Source: CAYXUG01 sp964468655
GTDB lineage: Bacteria > Fidelibacterota > Marinisomatia > Marinisomatales > CAYXUG01
Assembly: GCA_964468655.1 (NCBI GenBank)
Contig: CAYXUG010000057.1
Coordinates: forward strand, 1 to 12,918
Reading direction: 5' to 3'
DNA length: 12,918 nucleotides
Positions 1-5,337 of the stretch are shown in pieces; position 1 is the first letter of the stretch, and every line of letters begins with the position of its first letter. The position numbers and the translations under genes were made by a program. The notes under the pieces are model-generated. The model searched no databases, was not told the origin of the DNA, and saw nothing but the letters and a program-made list of their open reading frames with translations.

Positions 1-84
1 AAAATCAAAAGACATTTCCAAAATTTCATTTCGTTTTTCATTTAACATTCAACATTGAAAATTATTTATAATGTTCATTCCTCA

Positions 85-687
85 TCACGTTACACGTTCC
101 GCTTTACTCATTTCAGCTCCGTTACCCCAGATAAACAGTGCATGCTCAATATCAAGTCTGCTATTAAGTTTTTCCAAATCCATTGGATCCAACACCAGCG
201 TTCTAATCTTGCGATCGATCAATTCTTCTGTTTTAGCTGTCATTTCTTTCAGTTTATCATCATCCACCCGGCCAACCAATACAAGATCGATTAAACCAGA
301 ATCGTTTCCTTTGGCATAATCACCGATGACATATGCCGCCTGAATATCACCAAGTTTGGCAGCTAATTCTTCCGCAAGTTTGTCCATACCGACATATTTA
401 TTTACAACGCTCTGAATATCCTTAAACAATGAATGCTCTTTATTAGCCCGGTATTGAACTGTTCGTCCGGAATTGACTGATTTCAGTATTTTAGCTTCGG
501 TCAGGCGATTCAGTTCAACGCGAATTGCGTTAGTGGATTCTCCAAATTCAGTAGCCAATCCACGGAGATATGCCCTAGTTCCAGGGTTCAAAAAGAACTT
601 CAGGAGGAGCTTTATCCGTGTTTTTGATGTTATTAGTGAGTCAAGCAAAAGATTATTTATTCTATTTCGAGTAAATTTCTTACTCAT
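85..687 (-). CDS. Winged-helix DNA-binding protein with nucleotidyltransferase-like domain
   Basis: Likely a cytosolic transcription regulator of 200 residues. Residues about 18-82 form an ArsR-like winged helix, with the helix-turn-helix around LRGLATEFGESTNAIRVELN and a wing ending VNSGRTVQYRAN. Residues about 100-190 resemble a minimal nucleotidyltransferase fold: GDYAKGNDSGLIDLVLVG (122-139) matches the family pattern GSxAxG...SDIDL. The first metal-binding Asp is replaced by Leu (GLIDL rather than SDIDL) and the Ser after the first Gly by Asp, so catalysis is doubtful and the domain may only bind a ligand. From memory, proteins of this layout occur in Bacteroidota and Marinimicrobia, often near surface-polysaccharide loci; none is visible here. 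I chose the ATG at 687; a TTG at 702 would add five residues. Neither has a clear ribosome binding site. The gene is divergent from the tRNA at 796. Family call is fairly sure, function is inferred. Confidence 0.8.
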   Translation of the reverse strand: MSKKFTRNRINNLLLDSLITSKTRIKLLLKFFLNPGTRAYLRGLATEFGESTNAIRVELNRLTEAKILKSVNSGRTVQYRANKEHSLFKDIQSVVNKYVGMDKLAEELAAKLGDIQAAYVIGDYAKGNDSGLIDLVLVGRVDDDKLKEMTAKTEELIDRKIRTLVLDPMDLEKLNSRLDIEHALFIWGNGAEMSKAERVT

Positions 688-795
688 AAAGGAAATTTGC
701 AAGATTTTTCTTTTGTGACAACTGAAAAGAATATATTCAAAAAAAGAAATGATTTAATAGGAAAAAAATAACTGATAAATTCAGCAGCATTTTAA

Positions 796-868
796 GGGCC
801 CTTAGCTCAACGGTCAGAGCAGCGGACTCATAATCCGTTGGTTCGGGGTTCGAATCCCTGAGGGCCCA
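796..868 (+). tRNA. tRNA with CAT anticodon (elongator Met or Ile2)
   Basis: A full cloverleaf can be drawn. The acceptor stem GGGCCCT (796-802) pairs with AGGGCCC (861-867), with discriminator A868. The D-arm is GCTC/GAGC. The anticodon stem GCGGA/TCCGT (one G-T wobble) carries the loop CTCATAA, so the anticodon is CAT. The T-arm CGGGG/CCCTG has the loop TTCGAAT. CCA is not encoded (ACA follows the stem). The anticodon reads AUG as elongator Met, or AUA if C34 is modified to lysidine (Ile2). The GGGCCCTTAGCTCA start resembles Ile2 tRNAs, but I cannot settle the identity by eye. It is not initiator-like, because the first acceptor pair is a normal G-C. A GIY-YIG gene starts two bases downstream, and a second copy of the 3' end lies at 1120-1184. 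Confidence 0.93.
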
Positions 869-870
869 CA

Positions 871-1116
871 ATGTCTTGGAGTGTGTACATTTTATAATCA
901 GTTGGACATGATTTCTATTATGTGGGCATGTCCCAAAATCCTTATGAAAGATTAAAATCCCATAATAAAGGAAAAGTAGGTTCTACTAAATCCAGAAGAC
1001 CCTATACGTTGAAGTTAATTGAAGAATTTGACGGAATTAGTGAAACAAGAAATAGAGAAAAATACTACAAAACCGGGTTTGGGAAAAAAGTGTGGAAAAA
1101 AATAACAAAGGATTAA
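871..1116 (+). pseudogene. GIY-YIG nuclease, interrupted by an in-frame TAA
   Basis: Read from the ATG at 871 this frame gives a nearly standard small GIY-YIG (UvrC N-terminal-like) domain of about 81 residues, broken only by TAA at 895-897. It reads MSWSVYIL, stop, SVGHDFYYVGMSQNPYERLKSHN and so on. The paired motifs VYIL and YYVG, the Arg in YERLKSHN, the STKSRRP segment and the Glu in RNREKYYKTG are all present. Relatives usually have Gln or Lys at the stop position (VYILQS or VYILKS), so a single CAA-to-TAA change would explain it. A restart at GTG 922 or ATG 928 gives 62-64 residues but loses the first catalytic Tyr motif, so it should not be an active nuclease. The frame is otherwise clean to the end, so the mutation is recent, or the stop is tolerated, or it is a sequencing error. 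The family is sure; the pseudogene call assumes no readthrough. Confidence 0.75.
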
Positions 1117-1119
1117 GAA

Positions 1120-1184
1120 TTCGGGGTTCCCAGCTTGCTCCCAACCAGCGGGAGGGCTGGCGGGGAAGCCCTGAGGGCTCACCA
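1120..1184 (+). repeat. Split duplicate of the tRNA 3' end with palindromic insert
   Basis: TTCGGGGTTC (1120-1129) is identical to tRNA bases 842-851. Bases 1165-1182 match tRNA bases 852-869 at 16 of 18 positions. In the tRNA these halves are contiguous; here they are separated by 35 bases (1130-1164), exactly at TTC|GAA in the T-loop. The insert is GC-rich and folds: CCAGC (1130-1134) pairs with GCTGG (1156-1160), enclosing CTCCC (1138-1142) with GGGAG (1150-1154). The flanks extend the stem (GGGTTC with GAAGCCC, one bulge). The copy ends in ACCA (1181-1184), so unlike the intact tRNA it carries an encoded CCA-like end. It cannot be a functional tRNA alone. It could be an insertion scar or a member of a dispersed palindromic repeat family. 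Confidence 0.6.
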
Positions 1185-1305
1185 ATCTGCGCTACGCTAC
1201 GATTAGCAAGCCAATCTAAATGAATTTTTCCATCATAGTAAAACAAAGGTGAGCGATTGGCGGGTACATTCTTCGCTCTGAAACATTGAGACATCATGTA
1301 ATTAA

Positions 1306-1881
1306 ATGACCATTTACTCATTTTATTTAACTTTAGTTATTCCACTCCTCATTACACCATTATTTTCACAGCAAAGTGAATTACACTCTGCCTATAATAT
1401 CCCATTCGGTAGTTCAGAAGAATTGGTTATCCAAAAAATGGCGAAAACTTTTCAAGTAGAACCATCAATCACTTATAATCGGGATAACTACAACGTGCTG
1501 GAATTTTATAATGTGAAAGACGATTACGGAAAAATAAATAAATTGAGGTTCTTTGTTTCAGAACCAACCGGTGTATTCAGAATAGAAAGTGAATTTTTCC
1601 TTCGATGGTATCTACAAATTCCAGATGCTGATAATCTCGAAAACCATCAGCATTTTATTGAAACTGTTTTATACAACCTTCGAAAACAATATGGAACTGA
1701 ATCAATTTATGAACCTCCTAATATCACCCGAAAATTTGAATTAAACGACTATGTTACGGCAACATGGCAATTCAAAAATAATCGATGGTTACACCTCATC
1801 TATGAAACGCAGGACTGGACAATCTGGCCCGAATTAAGCAAAATTATTATCATTTATCGAGATTCTAATTTCAGTCCCTAA
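1306..1881 (+). CDS. Unrecognised secreted protein
   Basis: 191 residues. The N-terminus has a hydrophobic stretch (about residues 5-20, ending PLFSQQ) like a cleavable signal peptide, with a likely cut after Ser21. It lacks the usual Lys or Arg at its start and has no lipobox Cys. The mature part is a compact soluble domain rich in aromatic residues, beginning YNIPFGSSEELVIQKMAK. That resembles the 'FGxSxEEVxxxL' opening of small extracytoplasmic domains, but I cannot name a family. There are no Cys residues and no catalytic motif I recognise. The start lacks a ribosome binding site. The stop (1879-1881) abuts the stop of the convergent DUF971 gene with no gap. Real gene likely; function unknown. 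Confidence 0.7.
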   Translation: MTIYSFYLTLVIPLLITPLFSQQSELHSAYNIPFGSSEELVIQKMAKTFQVEPSITYNRDNYNVLEFYNVKDDYGKINKLRFFVSEPTGVFRIESEFFLRWYLQIPDADNLENHQHFIETVLYNLRKQYGTESIYEPPNITRKFELNDYVTATWQFKNNRWLHLIYETQDWTIWPELSKIIIIYRDSNFSP

Positions 1882-2190
1882 TTATTCATCACCCAATTGC
1901 TTCAGAAGCTCAAACCGGTAAATTCCCGTATTACACCCATCTCCCCAGAATGGCTGAAGAGCATAATAACCAACCTGTTTGATATTCAACAATTGATAAC
2001 TTGTCTGATTCAATTTCTGTTTTGGACCTTTATAAATATTCCCCAGTGCGTCCTTCTCCCCTGCACACCCTGCGCATGGACAATCTTCTCTCATAGTTTT
2101 TAAAGAAATATAACTTTCTGAATCGTCGTTCCATTTTATAATCAGTGTATCATTGACAACATCATACTTTTTTATTGATAATTGATCCAT
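1882..2190 (-). CDS. DUF971 (GBBH-like N-terminal domain) protein
   Basis: 102 residues, consisting only of the domain found at the N-terminus of gamma-butyrobetaine hydroxylase and in some Mrp/HCF101-type Fe-S carriers. Visible marks are LIIKWNDDSESYISLKTMREDCPCAGC (about 16-42), the core around residues 64-81 and GDGCNTGIYRFELLKQL at the end. Cys37, Cys39 and Cys42 plus the residue at 86 are the expected metal ligands. Most relatives have His at the last place (DGHxxGIY) and this one has Cys86, which would give a four-Cys site. Standalone DUF971 proteins are often linked to Fe-S or metal handling, but their biochemical role is not established. The start is well supported: AAGGAGG lies 11 bases before the ATG. 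A candidate promoter is at 2228-2257. It is convergent with the secreted-protein gene. Confidence 0.88.
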   Translation of the reverse strand: MDQLSIKKYDVVNDTLIIKWNDDSESYISLKTMREDCPCAGCAGEKDALGNIYKGPKQKLNQTSYQLLNIKQVGYYALQPFWGDGCNTGIYRFELLKQLGDE

Positions 2191-2197
2191 TATTAAA

Positions 2198-2224
2198 TTG
2201 ACCTCCTTGTTTCATCAGTACAAT
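2198..2224 (+). promoter_or_regulatory. Weak candidate promoter for tRNA-Val
   Basis: TTGACC (2198-2203) and TACAAT (2219-2224) each match consensus at five of six positions, but the spacer is only 15 bases, shorter than the preferred 17. It would give a leader of about 47 bases before the tRNA. It overlaps the divergent DUF971 promoter and leader. Confidence 0.22.
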
Positions 2225-2227
2225 TCG

Positions 2228-2257
2228 TTTATATTCATGGCTGAAATTATGAACCAA
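2228..2257 (-). promoter_or_regulatory. Candidate sigma-70-like promoter for the DUF971 gene
   Basis: On the minus strand TTGGTT (2257-2252) is followed, after 18 bases, by TATAAA (2233-2228). Transcription would start near 2221, about 30 bases before the ATG and ahead of the strong AAGGAGG. The -10 matches consensus at five of six positions; the -35 is weak. Inferred from sequence only. Confidence 0.35.
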
Positions 2258-2277
2258 AACGAAAAATATAAATGTTT

Positions 2278-2351
2278 GGGTTCGTAGCTCAGCTGGTCAG
2301 AGCGCTACGCTCACATCGTAGAGGCCGCAGGTTCAAGTCCTGCCGGACCCA
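2278..2351 (+). tRNA. tRNA-Val (anticodon CAC)
   Basis: Clear cloverleaf. The acceptor stem GGGTTCG (2278-2284) pairs with CGGACCC (2344-2350) with one T-G pair; the discriminator is A2351. The D-arm is GCTC/GAGC. The anticodon stem CTACG/CGTAG holds the loop CTCACAT, so the anticodon is CAC, reading GUG. The T-arm GCAGG/CCTGC has the loop TTCAAGT. CCA is not encoded. The tRNA is alone, with a trailer of about 125 AT-rich bases before the hairpin at 2477, which could end its transcript. Confidence 0.95.
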
Positions 2352-2427
2352 CATGGTTCAAAGAATAATAAATATTAAGGTGTTTAAATTTATTTATTTA
2401 TACAGGAAATATATTAAGGATTTAGAT

Positions 2428-2456
2428 TTGAAAATCATAATTGCAAAAGGTTTAAT
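2428..2456 (+). promoter_or_regulatory. Sigma-70-like promoter for the zinc-ribbon gene
   Basis: TTGAAA (2428-2433) and TTTAAT (2451-2456) each match consensus at five of six positions with an ideal 17-base spacer. Transcription would start near 2463, giving a leader of about 56 bases before the ATG at 2519. The terminator-like hairpin at 2477-2501 lies inside that leader. AT-rich sequence makes chance matches common, but this is the best promoter match I found in the window. Confidence 0.5.
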
Positions 2457-2476
2457 CAACCAGAATAATTATAAAG

Positions 2477-2501
2477 TGCACCTGAATGGTGCATTTTTTT
2501 T
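2477..2501 (+). terminator. Intrinsic terminator or attenuator hairpin
   Basis: TGCACC (2477-2482) and GGTGCA (2488-2493) form a perfect six-pair stem with a five-base loop, followed directly by eight Ts (2494-2501). It may end the tRNA-Val transcript. It lies only 17 bases before the zinc-ribbon start codon and downstream of the candidate promoter at 2428-2456, so it could equally act as an attenuator in that gene's leader. Confidence 0.75.
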
Positions 2502-2518
2502 ACATGTAAAGGAGAAAA

Positions 2519-3220
2519 ATGACAAAATTAAATGATTTGGTTAAGCTACAGGATATTGATGCAGAACTTATGGAATTGGAAGAGCTAAAAGGTGACTTGC
2601 CCTATTCTGTTAATCAACTCAAAAGCCAGCTATCAGATCTTGATGAATCGTTAATCAATAATGAAAGTCGAATGACTGAGATTGAAAAAAATATAAGACA
2701 TATAAAAAGTGTTGAAAAGGAATATTCAGCAAAAATTGAAAAACTTCAGAACCAGCTTTATTTAATAAAAACCAACAGAGAATACGATGCACTCAGCCAT
2801 GAAATTGATCATTTAAAATCAACCCTGGATCAGGAGGAATTGACGGAACTCGAATTAAGCGATGAAAGTGACCGACTTACAGAACAAGTCAAAATAGATA
2901 AGATACGGTTGAAGGAACTGTCCGGAGAGCTGGAAGATCAGGAGAAAAAATTAGAAAAAACAACCGCAATTACGAAAAATGAATATGATGACCTGATGTC
3001 CCAGCGTAAAAAACATATAACTACAATCGATTCAAAATTTCTTACATTGTATAACCGGATTCATAAAGCAAGAGACGGAGTAGTGGTTGTCCCCATTGAC
3101 AGAAATTCCTGCGGGGGATGCCATTCGAGATTAACATCCCAGACTATTTTAGAGGTCCGGGAAGAAAATAAAATTATTCAATGTACAGTTTGCCGTCGGA
3201 TATTGTTTTGGAATCAATAG
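2519..3220 (+). CDS. Coiled-coil zinc-ribbon protein (CdsZ / DUF164 family)
   Basis: 233 residues. Residues about 5-175 are almost entirely charged heptad-like helix (for example LKSQLSDLDESL, EKNIRHIKSVEKEYSAKIEKLQNQL), a long hairpin coiled coil. The C-terminus is a four-Cys zinc ribbon: Cys198 and Cys201 (CGGC) then Cys222 and Cys225 (CTVC), ending in the typical RRILFW. Length and layout match the family of Chlamydia CT398/CdsZ and Helicobacter HP0958 (FlgZ), proposed to act as cytosolic adaptors, for instance with type III secretion or flagellar parts; no such genes are visible here, so the partner is unknown. The start is firm: AAAGGAG lies just before the ATG at 2519. A promoter and a terminator-like hairpin precede it, and rnpB starts 32 bases after its stop, so the two may share a transcript. 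Confidence 0.9.
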   Translation: MTKLNDLVKLQDIDAELMELEELKGDLPYSVNQLKSQLSDLDESLINNESRMTEIEKNIRHIKSVEKEYSAKIEKLQNQLYLIKTNREYDALSHEIDHLKSTLDQEELTELELSDESDRLTEQVKIDKIRLKELSGELEDQEKKLEKTTAITKNEYDDLMSQRKKHITTIDSKFLTLYNRIHKARDGVVVVPIDRNSCGGCHSRLTSQTILEVREENKIIQCTVCRRILFWNQ

Positions 3221-3252
3221 TATTTTTGAAAAGTACAATAAATCTTTTAAAA

Positions 3253-3613
3253 GTCAGAGTTGATCAGGTGACTACTCCGGTAACTATCGGAGAGGAAAGT
3301 CCGAACACCGCAGGGCAGGATGCCTCCTAACGGGAGGAGTCCGCGAGGATATGGAAAGTGCAGCAGAGAGTAGACTATCCCGTCCGCCAGTCGGCGGATC
3401 GGGATACAGGTGAAACGGTGGTGTAAAAGACCACCAGTTCCTTCAGAAATGCAGGAAGCTTGGTAAACCCCAACCGGTGCAAGATCAAGTAAAAGAGCAA
3501 GAAGTGGTCCGCTTCATTATGACTCTTGGGTAGATTGCGTGATCCCGACGGCAACGCCGGGACCAGATAAATGGTCACCCGCGACAGGATTCGGCTTATC
3601 GATCAGCTCTGAC
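3253..3613 (+). ncRNA. rnpB: RNase P RNA, bacterial type A
   Basis: Catalytic RNA that trims the 5' leader of pre-tRNAs. Conserved blocks appear in order: GAGGAAAGTCCG (3292-3303), GGAAAGTGCAGCAGAGAG in the middle, GGTGAAACGGTGGTG (P13/14 region), GGTAAACCCC, GGGTAGATTG and the 3' block ACAGGATTCGGCTTATCGAT. The ends were set by helix P1: GTCAGAGTTGAT (3253-3264) pairs with ATCAGCTCTGAC (3602-3613), 12 pairs with one wobble. Length is about 361 bases. The probable P12 is a GC-rich 12-pair hairpin (3377-3405) with an AGTC loop. Six Ts (3616-3621) follow P1 and could end transcription. The only -10-like box upstream is TACAAT (3234-3239), without a good -35, so readthrough from the zinc-ribbon gene is possible. 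Confidence 0.95.
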
Positions 3614-3615
3614 GC

Positions 3616-3621
3616 TTTTTT
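3616..3621 (+). terminator. T-tract after rnpB P1 (possible terminator)
   Basis: Six Ts come two bases after the 3' strand of helix P1. P1 with its long closed loop is not a classic terminator stem, so termination may be partial. Partial readthrough would supply recJ, whose ATG is three bases further on. Confidence 0.35.
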
Positions 3622-3624
3622 CTT

Positions 3625-5337
3625 ATGATAAATTGGGATATAAAATCTTCTGACATCAGCTTGGTACGCAAATTACAGCGTGAATTTAATACTTCCGAGA
3701 TCATCGCCTCTGTAATGGCAAATCGGAATATTCAGTCGCTGAATGACTCCAAGTCATTCTTTTCACCGGATTTACGTCAACTCCACGATCCCGAATTGAT
3801 GCTGAATATGGATTTGGCTTCTTCCACGGTTGCAGATTACATTGAGTCGAACAAAAAAATCGTTGTCTTCGGGGATTACGATGTAGATGGAATTACCGGC
3901 TCAAGTATGCTTTCATTGTTTCTTGCTGAAGCCGGCGCTAATCCTGAAATTTATATTCCTGACAGAGAAAAGGAAGGATACGGTCTCTCCAAAAATGGAA
4001 TTGATTATGCAAAAAATTACGGAGCTGATCTTATCATTACCTGTGACTGCGGCATCAACGCATTTGAACAGGTGGAATACGCCAATGAACTGGGAATCAA
4101 TATCATTATTACCGATCACCACACACCGGACAAGAAACTTCCTGACGCACTGGCTATTCTGAATCCAAAACAAGTTGGGTGTCAATATCCATTCAAAGGG
4201 CTTTGCGGAGGCGGCGTTGCATTTAAACTTGCAGCTTCGGTTGCGGAAAAACTAAATCTCGATCCGGAAATTGTACATAAACATCTCGACCTGATTACCC
4301 TCGGTACCGCGGCAGATATCGTTCCTCTCATCGATGAAAACAGAACACTCGTTTACTATGGACTTGAACGCATGAGCAACAGCGATAAACCGGGCATTAA
4401 GGCGCTGTTGGACATAAGCGGTCTCTCAGAAAAAGAACTGACTGTGGGTCGGCTAGTCTTTCAATTAGCGCCGAGAATCAACGCCGCGGGGAGAATGGGG
4501 GATGCAAACAACGCCGCAAAATTACTCACGACAAATTCTTCTCAGGAAGCTATAGAGTTGGTCAATTTTATTGATCAGGAAAATATAATAAGGCAGTCAA
4601 TTCAGGCGAACATGGTCAATGAAGCCATCCTGAAAGTTAATGCTGAAGTTGATCTTGATACTGAACACGCCATTGTCTTGTGGGAAGAAAACTGGCATGC
4701 CGGTGTGATTGGAATCGTCGCTTCAAGAATCAAGGATGAATACAGCAGGCCCGTAGTTGTAATCAGCATGAAAGGCGACGAGGGAAAAGGATCTGCCCGG
4801 AGTATTAAAGGTTTCGATCTTTATGAACATTTATCAAACTGTTCTGAATATCTTGATGGTTTCGGAGGTCACCCCATGGCAGCGGGACTCACAATATCTG
4901 CAACTTATTTAGAAAAATTCAAATCAGCTTTTATTGAATCCGCCAATGAGTGTCTATCTAAAGAAATGCTCGTAAAATCGCTTGACATTGAGGGAGAAAT
5001 GACATTAAATAGCATTGATCCAAGATTCATGAATTTCCTTAAAAAATTAGGCCCCTTTGGACCGGGGAACATGAGACCGCAGTTTGCGAGTCGTGATATA
5101 ACGGTCAGTGGAACACCAAAAATTGTTGGAAATGGCAACCATCTAAAATTTTCAGCCCGTCAAAATGGTGTTGTTTATGATGCCATAGGATTTAATCTTT
5201 CAGATCACTATGAAGACCTGATAAACGGTGAGCCAGTGGATATCGCTTACGTAGTTGAAGAAAATGAATGGCAGGGTGTTAGCAGAATTCAACTGAATTT
5301 ACGAGACATAAAACAAAAGAGAGAATCCAACTCATGA
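3625..5337 (+). CDS. recJ: Single-strand DNA exonuclease RecJ
   Basis: 570 residues, normal for RecJ, a 5'-3' single-strand DNA exonuclease of recombinational and mismatch repair. The DHH phosphoesterase domain shows FGDYDVDG (82-89, Mn-binding Asp84, Asp86, Asp88), CDCG (140-143), TDHH (163-166) and GTAADIVPL (227-235). RINAAGRMGDANNAAKLL follows at about 284-301. The DHHA1 domain has WHAGVIGIVASR (357-368), GSARSI (399-404) and GGHPMAAG (414-421). The OB-fold tail contains LGPFGPGNMRPQF (about 475-487). No key residue is missing. The start at 3625 fits the family N-terminus (W at 4, ASVMANRNI, DPELMLNMDLA), but it has no Shine-Dalgarno and lies 11 bases after the mature end of rnpB, so initiation is leaderless, AT-rich-leader type, or on rnpB readthrough RNA. 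The TGA overlaps the fabH ATG, so the two are translationally coupled. Confidence 0.96.
   Translation: MINWDIKSSDISLVRKLQREFNTSEIIASVMANRNIQSLNDSKSFFSPDLRQLHDPELMLNMDLASSTVADYIESNKKIVVFGDYDVDGITGSSMLSLFLAEAGANPEIYIPDREKEGYGLSKNGIDYAKNYGADLIITCDCGINAFEQVEYANELGINIIITDHHTPDKKLPDALAILNPKQVGCQYPFKGLCGGGVAFKLAASVAEKLNLDPEIVHKHLDLITLGTAADIVPLIDENRTLVYYGLERMSNSDKPGIKALLDISGLSEKELTVGRLVFQLAPRINAAGRMGDANNAAKLLTTNSSQEAIELVNFIDQENIIRQSIQANMVNEAILKVNAEVDLDTEHAIVLWEENWHAGVIGIVASRIKDEYSRPVVVISMKGDEGKGSARSIKGFDLYEHLSNCSEYLDGFGGHPMAAGLTISATYLEKFKSAFIESANECLSKEMLVKSLDIEGEMTLNSIDPRFMNFLKKLGPFGPGNMRPQFASRDITVSGTPKIVGNGNHLKFSARQNGVVYDAIGFNLSDHYEDLINGEPVDIAYVVEENEWQGVSRIQLNLRDIKQKRESNS

Larger units (their letters stand above)
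871..1184 (+). mobile_element. Putative tRNA-associated GIY-YIG insertion unit (degenerate)
   Basis: The GIY-YIG frame lies between an intact tRNA (796-868) and a second copy of that tRNA's 3' end (1120-1129 plus 1165-1184). This is the layout left when an element inserts into a tRNA gene and restores its 3' end. The unit has no integrase or transposase, so the nuclease itself, or gene conversion started by its cut, would be the only visible mover. The nuclease now carries a stop codon, so the unit is probably inactive. The direct sequence facts are the tRNA, the nuclease frame and the repeated tRNA end; mobility is inferred. The true outer boundary could differ if the remnant belongs to a dispersed repeat family. 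Confidence 0.4.

Noticed and set aside
1037..1321. Minus-strand open frame of 94 codons over the tRNA remnant
   Set aside because: It runs antisense through the GIY-YIG tail and the palindromic repeat, with repeat-derived Arg/Pro/Trp-rich content and no domain. Treated as chance.
2272..2535. Plus-strand open frame of 87 codons through tRNA-Val
   Set aside because: Its first part is the tRNA gene itself and the rest is AT-rich trailer and terminator.
3375..3578. Minus-strand open frame inside rnpB
   Set aside because: It lies wholly within the structured RNase P RNA.
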